Below, piece after piece: positions 17,319 through 23,982 of a stretch of 64,000 nt of DNA (positions are counted from its first letter, which is position 1; each line of letters begins with the position of its first letter). The notes below the pieces were generated by a model. The model did no database searches and was not told where the DNA came from. It saw only the letters and a list, made by a program, of their open reading frames with translations. The DNA comes from Desulfofustis sp. PB-SRB1. GTDB lineage: Bacteria; Desulfobacterota; Desulfobulbia; Desulfobulbales; Desulfocapsaceae. A program made the position numbers and the translations under genes. Location: NCBI GenBank assembly GCA_016722945.1, contig JAEQMT010000010.1, positions 327,765-391,764 of the forward strand, given 5' to 3'.

Positions 17319-17412
17319 TGGGGTCAGGTCTTTTATTTTGGTGTTTTTGCCAAACTGTTGACCTGCCAATCGATGCGGTGATAAAAACACCAAAATAAAA
17401 GACCTGACCCCA
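17319..17412. repeat. REP-like palindromic element: perfect 30-bp inverted repeat, 34-base spacer
   Basis: The left arm TGGGGTCAGGTCTTTTATTT... (17319-17348) is the exact reverse complement of the right arm (17383-17412). Transcribed, it would form a very stable hairpin. GGGGTCAGGTCTT-type ends resemble elements mobilised by REP-associated Y1 (RAYT) transposases, but no such transposase is in the window. Confidence 0.8.
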
Positions 17413-17669
17413 CACATCCAATTTTTCTTGACCTTGAGGGTTGACTAGGGTACATTAAGTTTCAGCATTTAGTTAATAATTTAAGTGATCTGTTTCGGTG
17501 CCCAGCAACAAGCCTTTCGTCTATGCCGTGCCACTATCTGGTTGCGGTTTTTCCCTCAGTACGCTAAAAAATGTGGGTTTTTGATGGATGGATGCACCAT
17601 TTTAATGAGCCGTTGCAACCAGTTTCGGCTGGCAGACGGCGTACGCTAATCAGTTATTGAGAGTTATCC

Positions 17670-18422
17670 ATGAAGATTTCAGAAATTGAGAAACTGCAAC
17701 CCGAATCGCCGGACGTTCTGCCGTCACAGGAACGCCGGACGCTGCTTAAAATCGGTCTGGCGGTGACCGGCGTCTATCTGGGCGGCAAAGTGCTGTCGTT
17801 GACCTCGGCCACTAATGCCTTTGCCTCAGGCGTCGTCCCCCGTCTCGGTGAATATCCCTACAGCCCGCACTACAGCATGGTCATCCGGGAACACCTGTGT
17901 ATTGACTGTGAATTGTGCATGGAGGCATGCGTCGAGACCAACGATGTTCCCGAATACGGGTATCGTACCAAGATTTTAGAGAGGCGGCGCGATATCATCG
18001 GCGGCGACCAGGAGACCATATTCATGCCGGTGCTCTGCAATCATTGCAATCGCCCCCCCTGTGTACGCGTCTGTCCCACCACCGCCACCTGGAAGGATAA
18101 GGCCACCGGCATTGTCGTTATGAAGAACAGCCGCTGTATCGGCTGTAAAACCTGCATGGCCGCCTGTCCCTATAACGCCCGTTATTTTCATGAGGAGCGG
18201 CGGGCCGTAGACAAATGCAACTTCTGCTGGGATACGAGGCTCTCCAAGGGTGATACCAATACCGCCTGCGCCGAGGCGTGTCCCGCCGATGTGAGGGTAT
18301 TCGGCGACCTCAGTGACCCCAATAGCCGGGTCTTTTCCCTGCTCCACACCCCGGAAACGATTGTCTGGGTCTTGCGACCGGAATCAGGCGCCCTGCCTAA
18401 TATATATTATATCAATAAGTAG
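17670..18422 (+). CDS. Tat-exported 4Fe-4S ferredoxin subunit (NrfC/DsrO-like)
   Basis: 250 residues with a twin-arginine signal (ERRTLLKIGLAVTG, arginines 22-23) ahead of a hydrophobic run, so the folded protein is likely exported. It holds cysteine clusters CIDCELCMEAC, CNHCNRPPCVRVCP, CIGCKTCMAACP and CNFC...ACAEACP, enough for four cubane clusters, the pattern of the electron-transfer subunit of molybdopterin and NrfCD-type complexes. It is followed by a triheme cytochrome and then two NrfD proteins, so it likely passes electrons between the periplasmic cytochrome and a membrane quinone site. No catalytic molybdopterin subunit is adjacent. A 250-base AT-rich leader precedes it. Confidence 0.88.
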   Translation: MKISEIEKLQPESPDVLPSQERRTLLKIGLAVTGVYLGGKVLSLTSATNAFASGVVPRLGEYPYSPHYSMVIREHLCIDCELCMEACVETNDVPEYGYRTKILERRRDIIGGDQETIFMPVLCNHCNRPPCVRVCPTTATWKDKATGIVVMKNSRCIGCKTCMAACPYNARYFHEERRAVDKCNFCWDTRLSKGDTNTACAEACPADVRVFGDLSDPNSRVFSLLHTPETIVWVLRPESGALPNIYYINK

Positions 18423-18452
18423 AATGTTCGGATTAAACCGCGAGGAGATGTT

Positions 18453-18878
18453 ATGAAAAAGCTGTTGCTGCTTCTTGTTTGCGCAGGCGCTTTTATGTTC
18501 GGTGGCCATGTTGTGCTCAATGCCTCCGACAGCGCCCAGGAGGAAGAAGAGTATTATGATGAGGACGAGTTCGGTCCGGAGGCGCTCATCATCTGGGAGA
18601 GCCCGGTGCGAGGCGTGGTATTCTCTCATAAGACCCACACCTACGAGATGGGGCTTTCCTGTGAAGATTGCCATGACGAGATTTTCGAAATGGAAGCGGG
18701 ATACGCCGAAACCGAAGATGACTTTAACATGGAAGCCATGTATGAGGGCAAATATTGCGGCGCCTGCCATGACGGTGATATGGCCTTTGCCGCCAACACC
18801 AGATGCACCACCTGCCATATCGGCGTGCGCGGCGTTGCCCGTCTGACCGGCGAGTCCGAAGAGTCTTCCCACCACTAA
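18453..18878 (+). CDS. periplasmic triheme cytochrome c (c7/nanowire-3heme type)
   Basis: 141 residues with a Sec signal peptide (KKLLLLLVCAGAFMFGG) and an unusually acidic segment (EEEEYYDEDEF, 30-40). There are three CxxCH haem sites at 70-74, 102-106 and 118-122, with distal histidines in the motif GVVFSHKTHTYEMGLSCEDCH, as in c(7)-type triheme domains. Spacing to the upstream ferredoxin gene is 30 bases and the ribosome binding site is GAGGAG, so the two are co-transcribed. It probably acts as the soluble electron partner of the FeS/NrfD complex. A strong hairpin follows. Confidence 0.92.
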   Translation: MKKLLLLLVCAGAFMFGGHVVLNASDSAQEEEEYYDEDEFGPEALIIWESPVRGVVFSHKTHTYEMGLSCEDCHDEIFEMEAGYAETEDDFNMEAMYEGKYCGACHDGDMAFAANTRCTTCHIGVRGVARLTGESEESSHH

Positions 18879-18888
18879 GCCCCTCTTT

Positions 18889-18933
18889 GGTACCGGCTGC
18901 CTGAGCGTGTCGCTCGCTCAGGTGGCCGGTACC
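18889..18933 (+). terminator. long hairpin closing the ferredoxin-cytochrome transcript
   Basis: GGTACCGGC and CCTGAGCG pair with CGCTCAGG and GCCGGTACC, giving a 17-bp stem interrupted by a symmetric TG/TG internal loop, with a 7-base apical loop. The following bases ATTTCTCC make only a weak T-run, so it may attenuate rather than terminate. Confidence 0.65.
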
Positions 18934-18967
18934 ATTTCTCCCCATCCAGATTTCCTCCCTCCCACCC

Positions 18968-18982
18968 GGCGCATTTCGCGCC
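18968..18982. promoter_or_regulatory. GCGCC-type dyad, site 1
   Basis: GGCGC-ATTTC-GCGCC, with 5-bp arms and a 5-base centre. Same geometry as the sites at 19141, 19173 and 21588. Candidate operator or upstream activating site. Confidence 0.45.
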
Positions 18983-19140
18983 CACTTGTAAAGTTGTTCT
19001 TAATGTATCGAATTCATTTGTAAAAAATGCTGCTTGCCAAGCTGTTATAGTAATTCATGGCAAACTTAAATAGCATGTTCTCTTTTTTCCACCTCGCTAA
19101 GATATTGTAATTAATTGATATTTTTGCCGAACAGCGGGGT

Positions 19141-19157
19141 GGGCGCGGAATGCGTCC
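19141..19157. promoter_or_regulatory. GCGCCC-type dyad, site 2
   Basis: GGGCGC-GGAAT-GCGTCC: one mismatch from the consensus GGGCGC-N5-GCGCCC. It lies about 180 bases upstream of the sigma-54 promoter. Confidence 0.45.
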
Positions 19158-19172
19158 CGCGTTTCCGCTGGT

Positions 19173-19189
19173 GGGCGCACATCGCGCCC
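19173..19189. promoter_or_regulatory. GCGCCC-type dyad, site 3 (perfect)
   Basis: GGGCGC-ACATC-GCGCCC, a perfect 6-bp dyad about 145 bases upstream of the sigma-54 promoter. That spacing suits an enhancer-binding site. Confidence 0.5.
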
Positions 19190-19310
19190 GGCGGGGTAAG
19201 AATTATTGGAAAAATGTGGCTGTCTGCTTCCCGCCACGGTGTGCCGAAAAGGAGATTTATCATTTAATATCAATTATTTAAATATTTTATTTAGGGTTGA
19301 CAACAGTTTG

Positions 19311-19338
19311 TAAAGCAAATGGCACGCCCTTTGCTTTA
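19311..19338 (+). promoter_or_regulatory. sigma-54 promoter overlapped by a TAAAGCAAA dyad
   Basis: TGGCACGCCCTTTGCT (19320-19335) has GG and GC separated by exactly ten bases and matches the -24/-12 consensus at every informative position, giving a start near 19346 and a leader of about 37 bases. The perfect 9-bp inverted repeat TAAAGCAAA-N10-TTTGCTTTA spans it, a second likely protein-binding site. It drives the small membrane protein and the first NrfD gene. Confidence 0.75.
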
Positions 19339-19383
19339 TGGGATACCAAAGCATATTCATCACCCCATGCAAAGGAGACTATC

Positions 19384-19611
19384 ATGGCTGCCACCTACGC
19401 CCGAACCCACAACGAGTTGCATGTAGCCAACGTACGAATCACCCATGCACGACTCCAGAAGATCAGCGAATACTTCTGGTTTTCCCTCTGCTTCGTCCTT
19501 TTCTTAGTGCTTGGCCCATTTGCCGCGCCCATCGCGCTCTGCTTCCTGTTCAGCAAGCAGGTGCTCGGGGTCGACATGCGGGAACCTGAATCGATCGAAT
19601 CACATTCATAG
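19384..19611 (+). CDS. small membrane protein ahead of NrfD 1
   Basis: 75 residues from the ATG at 19384 behind AAAGGAGACTATC; this start follows the sigma-54 leader, so longer frames are excluded. One or two hydrophobic segments lie at about residues 28-60 (EYFWFSLCFVLFLVLGPFAAPIALCFLFSK). No family recognised. It precedes the first nrfD gene by 33 bases, and the second nrfD is likewise preceded by a small hydrophobic protein (21854..21997). It may be a small subunit or assembly partner of the NrfD protein. Confidence 0.7.
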   Translation: MAATYARTHNELHVANVRITHARLQKISEYFWFSLCFVLFLVLGPFAAPIALCFLFSKQVLGVDMREPESIESHS

Positions 19612-19644
19612 ATAACTAACCACGTAACCATCAAGGAGGAATCA

Positions 19645-20823
19645 ATGTCTATCCAATCACACGCCGCGGTAATTCAGGAGCAATCGTTTCGCCGGCCACA
19701 GTTTCATGCGCTGTTCTGGGCCATGTTGGGCCTTGTCGTCGTCGGTATCGGCGCCGGCATCTATGCCCTCTATTTCGGTCACCATCAGACCCTGGGCGTT
19801 ACCCGCGAGGTGCCCTGGGGGATCGCTATCTCAACCTATGCCTATCTGGCAATAATCTCTACCGGGCTGTGCGCCCTGGCGGCGATCTCGCATCTGTTTG
19901 GCGGCAATTCGCTCGCACCGCTGGCCAACCGGATGGTCTGGCTGTCGGTGGCGGCGATTCTCGGCGCCTTTCTGGTTATCGGCCTCGAGTTGGAGAATGT
20001 CTGGCGCATGCCGCTGGGGGTCATTCTCTACCCGAATCCGACCTCTAATATCTGGTGGATGGGTACCCTGTACGGCATGGCGGTTGGTATCATGATGGCC
20101 GAGCTCTTCTTGATCATCACCAGGCGGTATAAGATTGCCGTCATTCTCGGGGTTGCCGCGGCGGTTACCGAGCTTTTGGCCAACTCCAATCTTGGTTCGG
20201 TGTTCGCATCTCTTAATGCCCGTCCATTCTGGTACGGCTCGCAACTGCCCATTTTCTTCCTGGCCTCGGCGTTTCTTTCCGGAGCCGCGGCGATCGTATT
20301 GTTCACCAATGTTGCCGGCAGGCTGCGCAGTGAGAAACCCAGTGCGCAAACCATGAAGGCGATGCAGTCAGCCGGCAAAGTGATGATGCTCATGATGTTT
20401 CTGATCACCATCGCCACCGCCTGGAAATTCATCAATGCCTATACCGGTTCCGAACAGACCCTGGTGGCTGCCCAGACCCTGGTCTCCGGACCGTTGTCAT
20501 CGAGCTTCTGGGTTTTTGAGATTACCATCGGCCTGGCTCTGCCCTTTGCCATCCTGCTGATCTCCAGGCTCCAGTCCACCCAGGCGATGACCGCCGCCGC
20601 CCTGATGATTCTGGTAGGCCAGTTCTTCTCCCGCCTCAATATGGTGGTTGCCGGCCAACTGGTGCCCCAGTTCTCCGGTTATGAAGGAATTCCGCAGCTC
20701 AACCACTACGCTCCCACCGCACCGGAAATCATGATCGCCGTCAGCGGCATCGGTGTACTCGGCCTCTGCTTTCTTATCGGCGAGTACTTTCTGGGCGAAA
20801 GATTCCGGCACGATCATGAGTAG
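19645..20823 (+). CDS. nrfD: NrfD-family membrane protein, copy 1
   Basis: 392 residues with about ten membrane segments. Landmarks are GVTREVPWGIAISTYAYLAIISTGLC, LELENVWRMPLG, SNIWWMGTLYG and NSNLGSVFASLNARPFWYG, which place it with the polysulfide-reductase/NrfD family of quinone-reactive membrane subunits without haem. It should exchange electrons and protons between the quinone pool and the FeS protein (17670..18422). It shares long stretches with the second copy at 22023..23216. AAGGAGGAATC precedes the ATG. Gene symbol by family, not by proven function. Confidence 0.88.
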   Translation: MSIQSHAAVIQEQSFRRPQFHALFWAMLGLVVVGIGAGIYALYFGHHQTLGVTREVPWGIAISTYAYLAIISTGLCALAAISHLFGGNSLAPLANRMVWLSVAAILGAFLVIGLELENVWRMPLGVILYPNPTSNIWWMGTLYGMAVGIMMAELFLIITRRYKIAVILGVAAAVTELLANSNLGSVFASLNARPFWYGSQLPIFFLASAFLSGAAAIVLFTNVAGRLRSEKPSAQTMKAMQSAGKVMMLMMFLITIATAWKFINAYTGSEQTLVAAQTLVSGPLSSSFWVFEITIGLALPFAILLISRLQSTQAMTAAALMILVGQFFSRLNMVVAGQLVPQFSGYEGIPQLNHYAPTAPEIMIAVSGIGVLGLCFLIGEYFLGERFRHDHE

Positions 20824-20869
20824 GCATATCAATTACCGCGGCGAATCGACCAGGGACAAGGAGGATATG

Positions 20870-21238
20870 ATGATCTCTCAAGACGAAGCAATCTTCACCA
20901 TCGGCATGGCCGCCAAAATGCTGGGAGTTCACCAGCGTACGCTGCGGAACTACGAAGACAGCGGCCTGGTAAAGCCGATGCGAAGGGGCAAGTGGCGCTA
21001 CTACTCCATGCGCGACGTCCAGTGGATCGAATGCCTGCGCACCATGATTCATGAGCAGGGCATCAGCATCAACGCGGTTAAAAAACTGCTGAGCTACACC
21101 CCGTGCTGGAACATTGTGGACTGTCCCTTTGAAAAACGCAAACAGTGCAGTGCCTTCTTCTCAAATGCTCTGGTGCCGCGCAAGGTCACCCGGCTGGAGC
21201 CGCTTGAGCGACGCCGGAAAAAGGTGGTGGCCGGCTGA
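20870..21238 (+). CDS. MerR-family regulator with C-terminal cysteine motif, copy 1
   Basis: About 122 residues from the second of two adjacent ATGs (20867, 20870), which suits the AAGGAGGAT ribosome binding site best. The MerR winged helix is clear: FTIGMAAKMLGVHQRTLRNYEDSGLVKP and RYYSMRDVQWIECL. The C-terminal end has the motif TPCWNIVDCPFEKRKQC, with three cysteines that could bind metal, FeS or act as a thiol switch. The tail is basic. It follows nrfD by 46 bases and ends at an intrinsic terminator. Probably regulates this locus; effector unknown. Confidence 0.88.
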   Translation: MISQDEAIFTIGMAAKMLGVHQRTLRNYEDSGLVKPMRRGKWRYYSMRDVQWIECLRTMIHEQGISINAVKKLLSYTPCWNIVDCPFEKRKQCSAFFSNALVPRKVTRLEPLERRRKKVVAG

Positions 21239-21263
21239 TCACCAGCAACTTCCTTCGCACCAC

Positions 21264-21297
21264 AAGCCCACTCCGGTTTTCCGGGGTGGGCTTTTTT
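21264..21297 (+). terminator. intrinsic terminator after MerR 1
   Basis: Stem AAGCCCACTCCGG / CCGGGGTGGGCTT (one non-canonical pair), loop TTTT, then TTTTTT. It separates the first module from the second. Confidence 0.88.
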
Positions 21298-21587
21298 GTT
21301 TGTCTTACGCGAAAGAATATTTTCAGTCTTTCATCGGCTGTTTTCCACCACTTCATCTGCCGTAAAGCCCAAGCAGATCGAGGTATAGTGCTCCATACAC
21401 TCACGCCATACTCATGGTGAAACATCCAGATCTTGTTGATTGAGACTGTTTGCCCCTGATGGTTCTGCTTGTCCGGGATTATCAGGCGCAAAAAAGAAGC
21501 AAGACACCCGCTGCCGGCCTTTTATTCTTCCAGCGAAATTGATGATCCGTCCAGGAAGCGATATGCGCCCGGCCCACAAACTGAAAT

Positions 21588-21604
21588 GGGCGAATTTTGC
21601 GCCC
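21588..21604. promoter_or_regulatory. GCGCCC-type dyad, site 4
   Basis: GGGCGA-ATTTT-GCGCCC; one mismatch from the consensus seen upstream of the first module. Three more half-sites of the form ATGCGCC lie at about 21564, 21614 and 21635. The 21300-21760 stretch around it holds no gene. Confidence 0.45.
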
Positions 21605-21759
21605 AGGATAAAAATGCGCCTGGCGGGAAGAAAAATGCGCCGCCAATAGAATATTTTTTTCATTTTTTAAATTATTGTAATAATTGAATATATTTAAATA
21701 TTTTGGGAAAATATGAGTTATGGTTGGAATGTAAAGCAAATAAAATGGATATAAATAAC

Positions 21760-21788
21760 TTGACAACGCCTATTGGCACATATACCAT
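21760..21788 (+). promoter_or_regulatory. probable promoter of the second NrfD module
   Basis: TTGACA (21760-21765), a 17-base spacer and TACCAT (21783-21788). The TTGACAAC start is shared with the region just before the sigma-54 promoter of module 1, as is a GTAAAGCAAA segment 20 bases upstream. A TTGGCACA resembling a -24 element is present, but the matching -12 GC is not at the right distance. Confidence 0.4.
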
Positions 21789-21853
21789 CGCATCAAACCT
21801 TGGCTGAGTGATTTTGCCATGGCTCGGCTGGACTCATTAACGCGAAAGGGAGA

Positions 21854-21997
21854 ATGGCAATGGAAGGAATGATTTTTTTGGTCGCGTGGATCGGTTGCGC
21901 AGCGCTGCATACGTTGTGCGAACTGAAGCTGAACAAGGTTCGCCGAGTTCGTCAATCTCAACAAAGCGTGCCCTGGTACGAGCGCTCTCGTAACTAA
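21854..21997 (+). CDS. small membrane protein ahead of NrfD 2 (45-47 residues)
   Basis: Starts at the ATG at 21854 or, better spaced from the AAGGGAGA ribosome binding site, at 21860. The N-terminal half is hydrophobic with two cysteines (EGMIFLVAWIGCAALHTLCELK), the C-terminal half basic and polar, ending in PWYERSRN. Topology suggests a single-pass inner-membrane peptide with a cytoplasmic tail. It precedes the second nrfD by 25 bases, repeating the order of the first module, although sequence similarity with the 75-residue protein is not obvious. Function unknown. Confidence 0.65.
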   Translation: MAMEGMIFLVAWIGCAALHTLCELKLNKVRRVRQSQQSVPWYERSRN

Positions 21998-22022
21998 TCA
22001 CCCTCTTGTAAGGAGCTTACAA

Positions 22023-23216
22023 ATGAACAATCTATTGGCTGGCGTATTGCCGCAGGAAGGTGGACTGCAGGCGACTACCTCGTGGAAGTATACGGCTGCT
22101 CTGTTTGCCATGGGAATTCTCACCCTGCTTGGGGTTGCGGCCGGTGTCCATTCACTGGTCATCGGTCATGAACATACCTTCGGTGTCACCCGTGAGGTGC
22201 CGTGGGGAATGCTCATTGCCGCCTATGTATTTTTCGTGGTTACCTCCACGGGACTGTGCATCGTCTCCTCCATCGGCCACGTGTTCGGCTTTGAGAATTT
22301 CAACCCCATCGCCAAACGGGCGGTGTTTCTCTCCATTGCAACCATCGTTGCCGGTTTTCTGGTAATCGCCTTCGAGATCGAGAACTCCTGGCGGATGCCG
22401 GTAAACAACGTGATCGGCACCAACCTGGCCTCCAACATATGGTGGATGGGTACCCTGTACGGCGCCTATCTTTTTTTTATGATGATCGAATTTGTCATGC
22501 TGCAGAAAGATCAGCATAAGATGGCCATGTCATTCGGCCTCGCCGGTCTGCTTACCGGTGTGGTTGCGCACTCCAACCTGGGCGCCGTGTTCGGGCTGCT
22601 CAACGCCCGTGAGTTCTGGCACGGACCCTACATGCCCATCTATTTTATCGTCTCAGCGGCCATGTCCGGCTGCGTTGCCATCATCTTTTTCAGCTATCTC
22701 GCCTACAAGGCAAACGGCTGGAAAATGAGTGACAAGATGAAGCACTCCCTGGAATCGGTGGCAAAGCTTGCCGCCCTGATGATGGCGATCATTTTGTTCT
22801 TCACCAGCTGGAAGATGATCGCCGGTATCACCGACGGTCCTCCGGGTAAATATCCGGCTATGATGGCCCTGCTTTCCGGCCCCTATGCCATCAACTTCTG
22901 GGTCGGTGAGATCGCCCTAGGCATGGTGCTGCCCTTTATTCTGATTCTGGCGGTGCGCGGCAAAAATATGCCGGTGCTGTTTGTCGCCTCGCTTGCCGGT
23001 ATGATTGGTATCTTCTTCATGCGCTACGACCTGGTAATCGTCGGTCAACTGGTGCCGCACTACCATGGTCTGGGCCTAGTTGATTATCCCAGCCTGTTCA
23101 CCTACAGCCCAACCCTGCATGAGTGGCTGGTAACCATCGGCGGTTTCGCCTTCTGCGGTTTTCTGTTCCTGGCTGGTGAGCAATTGTTCCGCGGCCATGT
23201 GGCCGAAGACCATTGA
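22023..23216 (+). CDS. nrfD: NrfD-family membrane protein, copy 2
   Basis: 397 residues with about ten membrane segments, a paralogue of 19645..20823. Shared blocks include GVTREVPWGM, STGLCIVSSIGHVFGF, FEIENSWRMPVN, SNIWWMGTLYGAY, AHSNLGAVFGLLNAREFW, and VIVGQLVPHYHG near the end. It is a predicted quinone-interacting membrane subunit. The preceding small gene and following MerR gene repeat the layout of the first copy, which points to duplication of the whole module rather than of the gene alone. It has no dedicated FeS partner, so it may share the ferredoxin at 17670..18422. Ribosome binding site GTAAGGAGC. Confidence 0.88.
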   Translation: MNNLLAGVLPQEGGLQATTSWKYTAALFAMGILTLLGVAAGVHSLVIGHEHTFGVTREVPWGMLIAAYVFFVVTSTGLCIVSSIGHVFGFENFNPIAKRAVFLSIATIVAGFLVIAFEIENSWRMPVNNVIGTNLASNIWWMGTLYGAYLFFMMIEFVMLQKDQHKMAMSFGLAGLLTGVVAHSNLGAVFGLLNAREFWHGPYMPIYFIVSAAMSGCVAIIFFSYLAYKANGWKMSDKMKHSLESVAKLAALMMAIILFFTSWKMIAGITDGPPGKYPAMMALLSGPYAINFWVGEIALGMVLPFILILAVRGKNMPVLFVASLAGMIGIFFMRYDLVIVGQLVPHYHGLGLVDYPSLFTYSPTLHEWLVTIGGFAFCGFLFLAGEQLFRGHVAEDH

Positions 23217-23256
23217 GCCGGATCATGGATACCCATGGCTTGGATTTTACTGAGAT

Positions 23257-23282
23257 CTCCCGCACCCTCGGCGGTGCGGGAG
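23257..23282 (+). promoter_or_regulatory. strong hairpin between NrfD 2 and MerR 2
   Basis: A perfect 10-bp stem CTCCCGCACC / GGTGCGGGAG with loop CTCGGC and no T-run. It probably stabilises or processes the mRNA, or limits read-through into the regulator. Confidence 0.55.
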
Positions 23283-23341
23283 GTGGATCGGCAACCGATT
23301 GGTCGCTTATCTCTCAGCTCCTACTGCTGCATGAGGACCAG

Positions 23342-23791
23342 ATGAAGACCGGAAAAAAACCAGAAGTTCAGCCAATCAGTCCGGAAACCCCGGTCTACTC
23401 CATCGGCGTCGCCGCTCAACTCCTCGATGTGCATCCGCGTACCCTGCGCATCTACGAGGATGAGGGGTTGATTAAGCCGTCCCGCAAGGGCAACCGGCGT
23501 TTTTTCTCTCAAAATGACCTGATCTGGATCAATTGTATTCGGAAGATGATTCATGAGGAAGGCATCTCAATTCCCGGCATAAAGAAGCTTCTGCGCTACG
23601 CGCCATGCTGGGAGATCGCTAACTGCCCGCCTGAAGTGTGCACCGGCTGCACTGCTCAGGTCGATGTTGCGGTACCACGCACCCTGCGGATAGCGGGTGA
23701 TAGAGAGGCCGAGCGACGTGCCAAGGAGCGCGAGGTGGCGGCCCGGCGCAAGGCCGAACAGGAGCGGGTGAACCGCAGCAAAACCAACTGA
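23342..23791 (+). CDS. MerR-family regulator with C-terminal cysteine motif, copy 2
   Basis: 149 residues from the ATG at 23342 (GAGGACC upstream). Longer starts exist at 23225 (ATG) and 23213 (TTG, overlapping the nrfD stop), but they would place the 23257 hairpin inside the coding region. The winged-helix part YSIGVAAQLLDVHPRTLRIYEDEGLIKP closely matches the first MerR protein. It is followed by the shared motif APCWEIANCPPEVCTGC with four cysteines and a basic, highly charged C-terminal helix (EREVAARRKAEQERV). Closed by an intrinsic terminator at 23823. Confidence 0.85.
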   Translation: MKTGKKPEVQPISPETPVYSIGVAAQLLDVHPRTLRIYEDEGLIKPSRKGNRRFFSQNDLIWINCIRKMIHEEGISIPGIKKLLRYAPCWEIANCPPEVCTGCTAQVDVAVPRTLRIAGDREAERRAKEREVAARRKAEQERVNRSKTN

Positions 23792-23822
23792 TACAACACG
23801 TTTTCACAAGCGGGCTAATTAC

Positions 23823-23855
23823 AACCGTCCGGCCTCTGGCCGGGCGGTTTTTTTG
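23823..23855 (+). terminator. intrinsic terminator after MerR 2
   Basis: Stem ACCGTCCGGCC / GGCCGGGCGGT (one G-T pair) with a TCT loop, then TTTTTTT. It ends the redox locus. Confidence 0.9.
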
Positions 23856-23982
23856 TTTCGTATAGAGCAGACAAACCAAGGAAAACGGGGTTTACGCGTA
23901 GACCGCGGATGTGCTACACTCGGCTCTTGATAGCAGTTGAAGACAATAACAGATGTCACCAAGAAGCGATGGAGACGGGGTC

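Noticed and set aside
17319-17412. Intrinsic terminator of the EamA gene or start of a CRISPR array
   Set aside because: The palindrome lies at the 5' end of that gene, occurs once and has no spacer-repeat series; a REP-like element fits better.
20753-20869. Longer N-terminus for MerR 1 starting inside nrfD
   Set aside because: The strong AAGGAGGAT site just before 20870 and similarity between the two MerR proteins both place the start there.
21775-21800. Sigma-54 promoter for NrfD module 2 at TTGGCACA
   Set aside because: The -24 part is present, but no GC occurs ten bases after GG; the nearest is three bases too far. A sigma-70-like reading was kept at low confidence.
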